7,837 nt of DNA from Nitrosopumilaceae archaeon (GCA_021296165.1 JAGWAW010000059.1:1-7837), one strand, 5' to 3'; numbered from the stretch's first letter, positions 1 to 7,277 are shown. The notes: generated by a model from the sequence alone, not told the origin. Translations and numbers: made by a program.

Positions 1-100
1 CCGGAATCTAGAAATCAGCCAAAGACGTATGGAGGCATCGTGCTGGATATAGGGGTGAACGACTTTTGGGACTACACAATCTACTGTGCCCTCAACAACC

Positions 101-108
101 TTTTTAAG
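101..108 (+). promoter_or_regulatory. TATA box of the ferredoxin gene
   Basis: The plus strand reads TTTTTAAG here. Its centre is about 26 bases before the ATG at 131, the spacing expected between an archaeal TATA box and a transcription start. It therefore suggests a leaderless mRNA starting at or next to that ATG. If translation starts at 164 instead, the leader would be about 33 bases long. Confidence 0.55.
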
Positions 109-130
109 ACCACGCTTGCAAACAATGGTG

Positions 131-1090
131 ATGTCGCTACTCCTGAAGGACAGGGTGTGGTCTATGGAGGCTCCCACCGCCAAACGAGGTGTCTACCCAT
201 TGCACGGCTTCAAACTTGGTCTGTACCGCCTTCCCATAACCTTGGAGACTCCCGACGACATAAAATCTGTTCATGACGGCCTCAAGAAGACGTTTGAGAT
301 GGATATGTATGCAGACCGCATCTACATGACCTACCGCTGGACCGAGAGGAGTATGCCCGACGAGGACGATGACGGCTACGAGGAGGCGGATCTGTCTGTA
401 ACCGCCGAGATAGTAACCGGGGAGGTCGTGGACATCATATACCAGATATTCCCCATCGAAAAGTTCGGGGATCCCCAGTGGGTCAGAAACTACCGCAAGA
501 AAGCCGACCACTTTGCCAAGATGATGATAGACACGGCGCTGCGCAACACCATACTGGCAGACAAGATGATCGCGTCCCTCCAGAAGCTCGAGAAGATAGA
601 CGAGGCCCAGGCACTCGTACGCCTAGAGGATCTCACACCGCTGGCCAAGATAGTACCTAACGCAAAGCCCAAACCCAAACCCAAGCCGACTCCCGGCCAG
701 CCCACGACTGCGGCCCTGGAGGAGGAGATGGAGGTGCCTGACGGCGCAAAGCCGGGACCCATCGACGTGGACTACAAATCCCGCGTGCCCGCGTCCAAAC
801 CGTATGTGGCAGGCGACTACACCATCAAGACCTGGGGACGCCGGGGCGAGGACAACGCAATCATGGGGGTTTGGGGCGAGTTTGTCTCCGTGGACTTTGA
901 CATCTGTGTGGCCGACGGGGCATGCATAGATGCCTGTCCAGTGTCGGTGTACGAGTGGTTCGACACTCCTGGAAGCCCTGCCTCCGACAAAAAGCCGCTC
1001 ATGTCCAAGGAGCCGGACTGCATCTTTTGCCTTGCATGCGAGGGGGTGTGCCCGCCCCAGGCTATCAAGATATTCGAGCAGAAGGCCTGA
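131..1090 (+). CDS. Ferredoxin with long N-terminal domain (Sulfolobus-type Fe-S module)
   Basis: This is a soluble electron carrier of 319 residues. The last 75 or so match archaeal Sulfolobus-type ferredoxin. A first motif has C259, D262, C265 and C269-Pro (CxxDxxCxxxCP), and a second has C297, C300, C303 and C307-Pro (CxxCxxCxxxCP). Between them is the DTPGSPASDKK insertion typical of that family. Seven cysteines plus the aspartate suggest one 3Fe-4S cluster (or a convertible 4Fe-4S) and one 4Fe-4S cluster. The three histidines that bind zinc in Sulfolobus ferredoxin are missing. Family members have about 100 residues. Here a domain I do not recognise (about residues 12-175, acidic patch PDEDDD) precedes a KPKPKPKP linker (179-186). 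The start is chosen by the TATA box at 101-108. ATG 164, with GGTG at 154-157, is a good alternative; ATG 86 and 125 are less likely. Likely electron partners are 2-oxoacid:ferredoxin oxidoreductases or other reductases. Confidence 0.88.
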   Translation: MSLLLKDRVWSMEAPTAKRGVYPLHGFKLGLYRLPITLETPDDIKSVHDGLKKTFEMDMYADRIYMTYRWTERSMPDEDDDGYEEADLSVTAEIVTGEVVDIIYQIFPIEKFGDPQWVRNYRKKADHFAKMMIDTALRNTILADKMIASLQKLEKIDEAQALVRLEDLTPLAKIVPNAKPKPKPKPTPGQPTTAALEEEMEVPDGAKPGPIDVDYKSRVPASKPYVAGDYTIKTWGRRGEDNAIMGVWGEFVSVDFDICVADGACIDACPVSVYEWFDTPGSPASDKKPLMSKEPDCIFCLACEGVCPPQAIKIFEQKA

Positions 1091-1111
1091 CCATCAACCA
1101 TACCGGAGTCC

Positions 1112-1130
1112 TGCGTCGCGGCGAGACGCA
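1112..1130 (+). other. Small stem-loop between ferredoxin and glycosyltransferase genes
   Basis: TGCGTC (1112-1117) pairs with GACGCA (1125-1130) across a seven-base loop, 21 bases after the ferredoxin stop. No T-run follows, so it does not look like an archaeal terminator. It may protect the 3' end of the mRNA or be accidental. Confidence 0.3.
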
Positions 1131-1154
1131 TTGTCCGCCGGCCTGAATTCCAAA

Positions 1155-1162
1155 TATAAATA
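1155..1162 (+). promoter_or_regulatory. TATA box of the glycosyltransferase gene
   Basis: TATAAATA lies in a short AT-rich island within GC-rich DNA, centred about 30 bases before the ATG at 1189. The predicted transcription start leaves a leader of only a few bases. An AGGAG sits one base from the ATG, too close to work as a normal ribosome binding site, which also favours leaderless or near-leaderless initiation. Confidence 0.65.
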
Positions 1163-1188
1163 CCTAGGTTACGCCGCCACAGTAGGAG

Positions 1189-3228
1189 ATGCCCGCCAGT
1201 CCGTTCTTTCAGTTCATATTCGACCTCTTCATAATATCGGCCATCGTAATCACTGGCTACACCTGCAACTTTTACTATCTGGCGTACCTGGCACGCCACC
1301 GAAACGACATACTCCCGGTGGCCGACTTGGGCACGCCTACGGTCACCATACAGCTCCCGTTCTACAACGAAAAGTACGTGGCCAAGCGCTTGGTGGACTC
1401 GGTGTGCGCCATGGACTATCCCCAAGACCGGATGAAGATCATGGTGCTGGACGACTCCGACGACGAGACCGCCGACCTGTTGAAGGATACGGTGGAGTAC
1501 CATAGGAGCCGAGGCTTCCAGATACAGTACGTGCGGCGCGACAACCGCCGCGGATACAAGGCCGGGGCTCTGAAGAACGCCATGAAGCACACAGACACCG
1601 AGTTTGTGGCTATATTTGACGCGGACTTTATGCCCCCTGAGTGGTTCCTCCGCAAGGCCATTCCATACTTCTCGTCCACGCGTATAGGCTTGGTGCAGTG
1701 CCGGTGGGGCCACGCCAACGAGGAATACTCGGCGATGACCCGGGCGCAGGCCATGAGCCTAGACCTGCACTTTCTGGTAGAGCAGAAGGCCAAGAGCAAC
1801 TCGTCATTGTTTATGAACTTCAACGGCACGGCGGGCATATGGCGGCGGGAGTGCATAGACGACGCAGGTGGCTGGCACACCGCCACCTTGGTGGAGGATC
1901 TGGACCTAAGCTACCGCGCCCAGATGAAAGGGTGGAAGTGTGTGTTTCTGCCTGACGTGGTGGTGGATGCCGAGCTTCCGGTCCAGATGAACGCGGCCAA
2001 AAGGCAGCAGTTCCGCTGGGCCAAGGGCTCCATACAGTGCGCCCTCAAGCTTCTCTCGGATATCGTGGTGAGGCGGGGGATCGACGTGGGCGCCAAGGTA
2101 CAGGCGTTCGTGCAGCTGACGCGGCATGTGGTGTATCCATTCATGCTGATACAGTTCCTGACTCTGCCCCTGCTGCTGACACAGGGCGTAAACCTGTATG
2201 TTATAGGCTTTCTCCCCTCAGTAACACTGGCTCTGTACATTCTGATGGGGCCGGGGGCGTACCTCCTGATACTACAGGACATCTACCATGACTCTTGGAG
2301 GCAGAAGGCGAAGATGCTGCCGTTCCTGCTGATATACAACGCTGGCATGTCGGTGAACAACACGGTGGCCGTCTTTGACGCTGTGCTGGGCAAGAAGAAC
2401 GTCTTCCACCGTACCCCCAAGTACGGCACGCTCAAGTCCCGGAGTGACTGGAAAGAGAATGCCTACAACCTGCCGTTCACCCGGATCACGCTGCTGGAAC
2501 TCTTCTTTGCGATATATGGGGTGATGGGCATAATGGTGGCACTGCTTGAGGGGTTCACAGTGTTTGCGCCCATCATAGCAATACAGACAATCGGCTACTT
2601 TTACGTGGCGTACCTGAGCCTGTCACACTCCAAGTTTAAAAGACATAAATCGGGCCCGTCACGTACTCCGCTACGAGAGGAGATAATGGCAAATCGCGCG
2701 TACAGGGCGGCCATGATAAGCATCGTGGTCATAATAATCGCCGGGGCATTCTTGGCGTTCCAAGGCTACTATACCGACATCTATCCGGTAGATATGGTGC
2801 GCGGACACCTGAGCGGCATAATGGGCTCGTCGGATCCGGAGACGATACGGGTTCATCTGACCGAGATCGAGATGCACATGGTCAGCGTGGCGGACAACCT
2901 ACCGGCCAACCAAAACCCGGTGTGGCTCTTTCCCAATCCCACCACGGACTTTGCCCGAATCTCCGGCGACTTGGCGGTCATGCAGGAGAGCCTGCTTGTG
3001 GCCGAGTCCATGCCCCGGGACGGCACCGCGTACTATGTGGCCATGATGGACATCAGCTCCAGGGCCCTTACGCTCCAGAAGAATCTGGTGGAGGCCACTC
3101 CTTACATGTATGTGAATCTGTCCAACGTGCTGTTCGCCACAATATGGGTCGCCGCCATCTTGGCCATATTCGCCGTTCTGAAGAAGAGACGCGACAAACT
3201 GACCCAGTTCGAGCAGAGTGGCGTCTAA
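1189..3228 (+). CDS. Membrane glycosyltransferase family 2, CslA/cellulose synthase-like, with external C-terminal domain
   Basis: Predicted processive enzyme that adds sugars from a nucleotide-sugar donor to a beta-linked polysaccharide and feeds the chain through the membrane. It has 679 residues. One membrane helix (about 8-32) precedes a cytoplasmic GT-A domain (about 48-300) with the expected motifs: DDSDDET from 88, DAD at 144-146, the catalytic-base motif VEDLDL from 235, and QQFRW at 273-277. RRGYKAGALK, NGTAGIWR and EAxSLD-like stretches recall plant CslA mannan synthases. Membrane helices follow at about 310-333, 338-362, 376-397, 432-454 and 456-477. An extra pair (505-524 and 645-663) brackets about 120 residues (525-644) that should lie outside the cell by the positive-inside rule (KRHK before, KKRRDK after). 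I do not recognise that domain. The donor, UDP-glucose or GDP-mannose, cannot be read from sequence. It is a single gene with its own promoter; no polysaccharide partner genes are adjacent. Confidence 0.9.
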   Translation: MPASPFFQFIFDLFIISAIVITGYTCNFYYLAYLARHRNDILPVADLGTPTVTIQLPFYNEKYVAKRLVDSVCAMDYPQDRMKIMVLDDSDDETADLLKDTVEYHRSRGFQIQYVRRDNRRGYKAGALKNAMKHTDTEFVAIFDADFMPPEWFLRKAIPYFSSTRIGLVQCRWGHANEEYSAMTRAQAMSLDLHFLVEQKAKSNSSLFMNFNGTAGIWRRECIDDAGGWHTATLVEDLDLSYRAQMKGWKCVFLPDVVVDAELPVQMNAAKRQQFRWAKGSIQCALKLLSDIVVRRGIDVGAKVQAFVQLTRHVVYPFMLIQFLTLPLLLTQGVNLYVIGFLPSVTLALYILMGPGAYLLILQDIYHDSWRQKAKMLPFLLIYNAGMSVNNTVAVFDAVLGKKNVFHRTPKYGTLKSRSDWKENAYNLPFTRITLLELFFAIYGVMGIMVALLEGFTVFAPIIAIQTIGYFYVAYLSLSHSKFKRHKSGPSRTPLREEIMANRAYRAAMISIVVIIIAGAFLAFQGYYTDIYPVDMVRGHLSGIMGSSDPETIRVHLTEIEMHMVSVADNLPANQNPVWLFPNPTTDFARISGDLAVMQESLLVAESMPRDGTAYYVAMMDISSRALTLQKNLVEATPYMYVNLSNVLFATIWVAAILAIFAVLKKRRDKLTQFEQSGV

Positions 3229-3358
3229 TTACCCCGCGGGACGGAGCGGATATATTCGGTCTCCGCCCGGACGGGTACCTCAAGCATGGCGTCTGCCCTG
3301 GCTCCGGCAAACGGCATCCTTAGAGTGGTGTAGGGACTACGGGAACGAGTGCCGATAG

Positions 3359-3640
3359 CTACGGGATGCGGTTGTTGTAGTCACTCAGCTTCTGCTTGTA
3401 TATCTTGTTGCGGGGCTTTTGGCGGACACGATAGTGGCAGCAGTTGCAGAACCATCCTATGGTGCCCGGCTTGGCTGGCGAACCATCTTTGAGGTGGCAC
3501 CCGTTGTGGTCTATCCAGATGTCGCATATCTGGCAGCGCCCCTGCCCCGAACCATATCTGGTGGCTCCATGGGGTTTCCTGACGCGGAACGCCTTACAGG
3601 CTCCGTTGCACGCCCCCTTCTTGACAATCTCGTTCATCAT
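3359..3640 (-). CDS. Small Cys/His-rich probable zinc-binding protein (93 aa)
   Basis: A 93-residue basic protein with eight cysteines: C11 and C15 (CNGAC), C36 and C39 (CQIC), C48, and C65, C67 and C68 (CNCC), plus H24, H45, H49 and H69. The paired CxxC and CxCC motifs suggest one or two zinc sites, perhaps ribbon-like or HNH-like. The C-terminal stretch with RVRQKPR followed by YKQKL is highly basic and suits nucleic-acid binding. From memory, the CxCCxxRxRxxPR ending recurs in small hypothetical proteins of Nitrososphaerota. The function is unknown. The ATG at 3640 is chosen because a TATA box (3661-3668) is centred about 25 bases upstream, making it leaderless; ATG 3637 is nearly equivalent. 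The open frame extends to an ATG at 3700, but that part overlaps the TATA box and lacks conserved-looking residues. It faces the glycosyltransferase tail to tail. Confidence 0.72.
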   Translation of the reverse strand: MMNEIVKKGACNGACKAFRVRKPHGATRYGSGQGRCQICDIWIDHNGCHLKDGSPAKPGTIGWFCNCCHYRVRQKPRNKIYKQKLSDYNNRIP

Positions 3641-3660
3641 GGTATGAATAAGCACCAACC

Positions 3661-3668
3661 TATAAAAA
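3661..3668 (-). promoter_or_regulatory. TATA box of the small zinc protein gene
   Basis: The minus strand reads TTTTTATA, centred about 25 bases before the ATG at 3640. A second AT-rich block (3671-3681, minus TATTAATTAC) lies just upstream. This supports a leaderless transcript. Confidence 0.6.
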
Positions 3669-3687
3669 TAGTAATTAATATGGTGGG

Positions 3688-3716
3688 TTTTAAAAGGCAT
3701 CTGTTGGTTTTATATA
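3688..3716 (+). promoter_or_regulatory. Tandem TATA-like elements facing right
   Basis: Two TATA-like elements lie in tandem on the plus strand: TTTTAAAA at 3688-3695 and TTTATATA at 3709-3716. The second sits inside a short perfect hairpin (TTGGT 3704-3708 with ACCAA 3716-3720). They point away from the minus-strand promoter at 3661-3668 and predict transcription starts near 3718 and 3738. No convincing gene start lies at either place. Confidence 0.4.
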
Positions 3717-3737
3717 CCAATAAGTACCATACAACAA

Positions 3738-3964
3738 ACCTCGTTCCGCCATACAAACCGTAGATTTTCGGGACTGGGGGAGAGTGACGCGCCCATTCGG
3801 CCTTTCCGGCTTGTCACACACACCGCGATCTGGGCTGTTTGGAGGGGTGCGATCTTTGGTACGCTGCTTTTGCGGTTATGTGATCGTATTTTGGGTGAGA
3901 CGCCAATACGAAAAAATTCTCGGTCGCGCTAGACGGTGGACATCTTGGTTTTTTTGTATTTTTT
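3738..3964 (+). ncRNA. Candidate short transcript of unknown function
   Basis: About 225 bases lie between a TATA box that predicts a start near 3738 and two plus-strand T-runs. A possible hairpin pairs GTGAC (3784-3788) with GTCAC (3813-3817), with an inner GCC/GGC stem (3791-3793 with 3808-3810). I did not find the conserved cores of RNase P RNA, SRP RNA or tRNA. A 78-codon frame starting GTG at 3784 crosses the stretch, but it has no start support, T-rich third positions and overlaps the end of sfsA. The stretch is less GC-rich than the genes around it. It may be a small RNA, a leader or plain intergenic DNA. Confidence 0.25.
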
Positions 3965-4007
3965 GGCGCATCAATGAATGGATTTTACTGTGCGACGAAA
4001 CCAAAAA
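3911..4007 (-). terminator. T-runs downstream of sfsA, minus strand
   Basis: On the minus strand a run of five Ts (4007 to 4003) begins four bases after the sfsA stop, and a run of six Ts (3916 to 3911) follows about 90 bases later. Both are suitable archaeal stop signals for the sfsA transcript; the first is closest, the second stronger. Confidence 0.45.
3949..3964 (+). terminator. T-run terminator, plus strand
   Basis: Seven Ts (3949-3955) and six Ts (3959-3964) are separated by GTA. Archaeal RNA polymerase stops at such T-runs without needing a hairpin. They would end any plus-strand transcript from the promoter at 3688-3716 before it reaches sfsA from the opposite side. Confidence 0.45.
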
Positions 4008-4010
4008 CAG

Positions 4011-4742
4011 TCAAACATGACAGTTGAGGTCGGGATCGACAAGAAGTACACTGCCGTCAACGCCTAGGCATGTTTTTACCGCCCTGACCTCTATCCCGTT
4101 CTGTACCGCCTCGGAGATGTCGGCGGCGAATACCGGATCTCCCTGCACACTGGGCGAAAAGCGCGTCGCGTCTGGATGTTGTACCAGAAACAGGATAATG
4201 CAGCGGTAGTCGGCGGCTAGGCGGCTCAGGGTGCCGACATGCTTGCGGCCCCTGAGTGTGGGGCAGTCTGGAAACGAACCGGTGTCGCCCCCGATGAGCA
4301 TGGCCGCAGACTTTATCTCGATGTAACCGGCAGACTCCCCGCTACGGATCTCCAGATCTATCCTGGATTCGCCGCAGTCCACCTCGCTGCCAGTTATGCT
4401 CCAGCCTGCCAGCCAGGGTATGAGTCTGGCTTGGGCGGCGTTCACGAAAGCCCGGGACTGCTCGCCGGGATCCACCAACACCGCCCACTTTTCAGATACG
4501 GGCACCCCCACCAGCCTCAGGGTGGTCTTGGCGGGTCTTTTGGGTATGCACAGGCACACGCTTCCAGGAAATATCAGGTCCCGCAGCCTGCCGCTGTTGG
4601 TGAGGTGGGCCGCGTACTGTGACTTCCCGTCGGTTACGACTACAGAGAACCTGCTGGTGCGGCGTACGACCCTGTACTGCCGCAGGTGGTCAATCTCGTG
4701 CACGACTGGGTACGGATTCTGGCCGCGCGGTCTGTTTTGCAC
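4011..4742 (-). CDS. sfsA: SfsA family nuclease-like DNA-binding protein
   Basis: SfsA proteins combine an N-terminal OB-like fold with a C-terminal PD-(D/E)XK nuclease-like fold. The E. coli member was named for stimulating sugar fermentation genes and binds DNA; the role in archaea is unsettled. Family landmarks appear in order (243-residue numbering): LTNSGRL at 47-53, SRIDLEI at 126-132, YIEIKSA at 140-146 (candidate active-site D, E and K), FPDCPTLRGRKH at 157-168 and RFSPS at 194-198. E. coli SfsA has 234 residues. The start is a GTG at 4742, chosen because a TATA box (4765-4771) is centred 26 bases upstream and because it gives family length. An ATG at 4835 would add 31 residues unlike the family and place the TATA box inside the gene. 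It lies downstream of the urea transporter on the same strand but with its own promoter. Confidence 0.88.
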   Translation of the reverse strand: MQNRPRGQNPYPVVHEIDHLRQYRVVRRTSRFSVVVTDGKSQYAAHLTNSGRLRDLIFPGSVCLCIPKRPAKTTLRLVGVPVSEKWAVLVDPGEQSRAFVNAAQARLIPWLAGWSITGSEVDCGESRIDLEIRSGESAGYIEIKSAAMLIGGDTGSFPDCPTLRGRKHVGTLSRLAADYRCIILFLVQHPDATRFSPSVQGDPVFAADISEAVQNGIEVRAVKTCLGVDGSVLLVDPDLNCHV

Positions 4743-4764
4743 GGCGCCGGCGCGCAGTCTGACC

Positions 4765-4771
4765 AATTTAT
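4765..4771 (-). promoter_or_regulatory. TATA box of sfsA
   Basis: The minus strand reads ATAAATT, centred 26 bases before the GTG at 4742. It is the only AT-rich block nearby in GC-rich DNA. It decides the sfsA start against the upstream ATG at 4835. Confidence 0.5.
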
Positions 4772-4952
4772 GCGCCTCCGCATCCAACCTGCCGGCACCG
4801 GCCGGAGGGCAGTGGAACGCGCCGGTGTGGTGCATACCGAACGGTCGTGTTCTGTGTGCATGAGTCGACGACGCCAGCGGCTTCTCAGAGGTAGAGGTCA
4901 GCCGTTCAGGCAGGGCGCCGATTGATTTCTAGTCGGGGTCGACGTCTCGGAC

Positions 4953-7253
4953 TCAGTCAAGAAGGACAATGGGCCGGCGGGTGGACTCCAGCACCTTCCG
5001 GGTGACATGGCCCAGCACCTCGTCGGTATTGCCCAGCCCCCGGCGCCCCATAGCGATCAGGTCGACATTCAGCTTGTCGGCCATCTCGGCTATCCGGGTG
5101 GGCGGATCCCCCATCTTGACCATTCTTACCACGTCGCCGGCTTCACGGGGCACCACCACACTCTGCAGCACAAGCCTCCCCTCCCGCTGCATATGGGAAC
5201 TCAGGACAGTGTCGGTATTGTCCTCGTCGTCATGGGGCCACTCCAACACGTGCAGCAGATATAGCCGGACGCCTGCAATATCCCGCAGCAGGTGGTGCGT
5301 CCCGTTCATGGCGCGGAGGGATCGTATTGAGCCGTCTATGGGTATCAGCACCTTGGTGGTCGGGTTGTCGGCGTCGGAATTTTGTTCTGATATGTCCACA
5401 GACTTGGGCGAACTGGCCCTGGACAGCAGCTCCCGAATGCTGTGGCGTGCCTCTATGAGTGGAAGGATCACTACCGTTCCGGCCGCCCCGGCAGCCCACG
5501 CCACTGCCAGCCACACCCAGGCAGTGAAGGCCTGTTGCGTAAAGACGTACCCGCTCACATATAGGGGCGCCGGCCAAGCCACCGGAAGTATGATGGCGGC
5601 GGCCATTCCAATTCTTTTGCATACGGTGGATGCCCGGGCAAGCATGTGCTCGTCGGCATCACGATCCAGTGCGGATCTCACGCGGTCATCCACAATCATG
5701 ATCTTTTGTTTCAGAATACGAAAGTCAAAGCGTCCGCCTGATGCCACGCTGCCGCCCAGGCACACGGCCAAGCTCGTAGTTATTGACATAATATTACCGA
5801 GCAGCATGGGCACTGTAGATCCGGTAGAGGAGACAGTAATCTCGCCATACATGACGGCCGAGGCAGTCAGCCATCCGGAGACTCCCGCGGCAAGTCCTGC
5901 CAGGGCTCCGGACGTGGCGGCGCGCCTGCCTATACGATCCCAAAGTATGGCCAGCGATATGGGCGCCACCGCCGAGCCTATGAGTATGCCCATCATTAGG
6001 TACACGTACTGGAGCGACAGGCCCAGCTGGAACAGGGCCGACGCCATTACCCCCATGCCCATTCCGAATATCAGGATGGCATATCGGGAGACTCGCATCA
6101 GCTGCCGGCCGGTGGCCGACGGGTTCATGTACATCCTGAATATATCGTAGGTGACCAGCGATGACACGCTGACCAGCTGCGAGGAGCCGGCGGCGGTCAC
6201 AGCCGTAAACACTATGGTGAGTATCAGTATGGCACCCACTTCTCCCATCAGTACGGCGGCGGCGGTGGGCGCCACCAGTCCCAGGCCTACCTGATCCTCT
6301 GTGAGCTCTACCCCGGTTGCCACCGCCGCCAACCCCAAGGTGGTGGCTAAGGTGAACGGAATGGCAAACCAAGCCAGGCCTCCTATTATGAAGCCGCTAC
6401 CCACCGACCGGGGGCGTGCCGCTATGGCTCTCTGCCAGTAAGACTGGTCCACGAATATGGTCCCAAAGTTTCCCACAATGTTGATTACTCCGAACACTAG
6501 GGCCCCTGCCGAGGCCAGCGTCAGAAAGCTTCCCGCCACGTTCCCTTCCACCGGGTTCAGGACGGCGGCCGTGGTGAGCTTCTCGTACATTCCCTGCACG
6601 CCTCCGATCTCGGGACTGGAGAAGTATATCACCGAAACGAATGCCAGCACCACTGCAAAGATGAGTCCGGCGTTGATGTACTCGGCAAAGAAGGTGGCCT
6701 TGAGTCCGCCGAATACGGTGTATGCCACCACTCCCACCGGCAGCAGGAACGCCGCCAGCGTAATGTCCACTCCGGTAAGCGAGTTGACCACCGCGGCCCC
6801 GCCCAAGACCAGCATGGCGGTGACTATTGTATTGGTCAGCAGCGCAAAAAAGAGAAAGACCTTGTGGGAGTGCCGGCCGTACCGCACGTAGATCATCTCG
6901 GGGAACGTATGGGTCATGGGCGCCTTGCGCTTCAACTCTATGGCGATTATGGAGAACAGTATGACCTGTATGCTGGCGCCGGCTGCATACCAAAACGAGC
7001 CGGCCATCCCAAACTCGAAGGTCACAGTGGAGGACTGGAGCAGGGTGGCCGCCCAAGTCCAGGCCGAGACTATGGATGAGGCGATAAGGCCGGTCTTGAT
7101 GGTGCGGCCCGCCGTATAGAACCACTCGGAGGTCTTGCGCGTCCCCAGCCACTTGGTCTCGGCCTTTACCATCAGAGTTACGACCGCGGCCATTGCCAAG
7201 CCCACCCCGATCAGGACCAAATATCCTATGCTCTCTGAGAGGGCAAAGCTCAA
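4953..7253 (-). CDS. DUR3-like urea/sodium symporter fused to universal stress (UspA) domain
   Basis: Predicted urea importer of the sodium:solute symporter family, driven by a sodium or proton gradient, in the cell membrane. It has 766 residues with about 15 membrane helices between residues 8 and 600, the number usual for DUR3. The stretches SAWTWAATLLQSS (63-75), GSFWYAAGA (85-93), LLTNTIVTAML (138-148) and GGAAVVNSLTG (151-161) resemble DUR3 urea transporters. AGSSQLVSVSSLVTYD (355-370) fits the sodium-site helix of the family. After a cytoplasmic linker (about 601-632) comes a full UspA domain (633-766) with KVLIPIDGS (634-642) and GDPPTRIAEMA (715-725). Its ATP loop is altered: G736-x2-G739-x8-G748-H rather than G-x2-G-x9-G-S/T. 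The start is a TTG at 7253, the only start-like codon after an upstream in-frame stop that keeps helix 1, with a TATA box 28 bases before. Urea would feed urease and ammonia oxidation; no urease gene is in the window. Confidence 0.88.
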   Translation of the reverse strand: MSFALSESIGYLVLIGVGLAMAAVVTLMVKAETKWLGTRKTSEWFYTAGRTIKTGLIASSIVSAWTWAATLLQSSTVTFEFGMAGSFWYAAGASIQVILFSIIAIELKRKAPMTHTFPEMIYVRYGRHSHKVFLFFALLTNTIVTAMLVLGGAAVVNSLTGVDITLAAFLLPVGVVAYTVFGGLKATFFAEYINAGLIFAVVLAFVSVIYFSSPEIGGVQGMYEKLTTAAVLNPVEGNVAGSFLTLASAGALVFGVINIVGNFGTIFVDQSYWQRAIAARPRSVGSGFIIGGLAWFAIPFTLATTLGLAAVATGVELTEDQVGLGLVAPTAAAVLMGEVGAILILTIVFTAVTAAGSSQLVSVSSLVTYDIFRMYMNPSATGRQLMRVSRYAILIFGMGMGVMASALFQLGLSLQYVYLMMGILIGSAVAPISLAILWDRIGRRAATSGALAGLAAGVSGWLTASAVMYGEITVSSTGSTVPMLLGNIMSITTSLAVCLGGSVASGGRFDFRILKQKIMIVDDRVRSALDRDADEHMLARASTVCKRIGMAAAIILPVAWPAPLYVSGYVFTQQAFTAWVWLAVAWAAGAAGTVVILPLIEARHSIRELLSRASSPKSVDISEQNSDADNPTTKVLIPIDGSIRSLRAMNGTHHLLRDIAGVRLYLLHVLEWPHDDEDNTDTVLSSHMQREGRLVLQSVVVPREAGDVVRMVKMGDPPTRIAEMADKLNVDLIAMGRRGLGNTDEVLGHVTRKVLESTRRPIVLLD

Positions 7254-7277
7254 CGCAAACCATCCTGTCCTCTCTGG

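Noticed and set aside
1..276. Frame 1 is open from the left edge to a TGA at 274-276, with an internal ATG-less start at GTG 40; frame 2 is open to a TAG at 50-52.
   Set aside because: The frame-1 product overlaps the ferredoxin gene by almost 150 bases, becomes low in sense after about residue 55, and lacks a start signal. The frame-2 tail is only 16 codons, too short to call the end of a neighbour.
817..1713. Long minus-strand frame of 298 codons across the ferredoxin-glycosyltransferase junction.
   Set aside because: It is antisense to two well-supported genes and arises from GC-rich codon bias; no motif is visible and it overlaps the plus-strand promoter.
3233..3240. Palindrome CCCGCGGG just after the glycosyltransferase stop, considered as a terminator or protein site.
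   Set aside because: No loop and no T-run; such palindromes are common by chance in GC-rich DNA.
3337..3366. Direct repeat CTACGGGA at 3337-3344 and 3359-3366.
   Set aside because: Only eight bases, with one copy inside the end of the small zinc protein gene; likely chance.
3784..4020. 78-codon plus-strand frame beginning with GTG in the intergenic stretch.
   Set aside because: T-runs in the frame explain its Phe/Trp content, the AG-rich stretch before it is too close for a ribosome site, and it overlaps the end of sfsA.
4969..6150. Plus-strand frame of 393 codons opposite the urea transporter.
   Set aside because: Ser/Thr/Arg-rich product typical of an antisense shadow; no start signal or recognisable domain.
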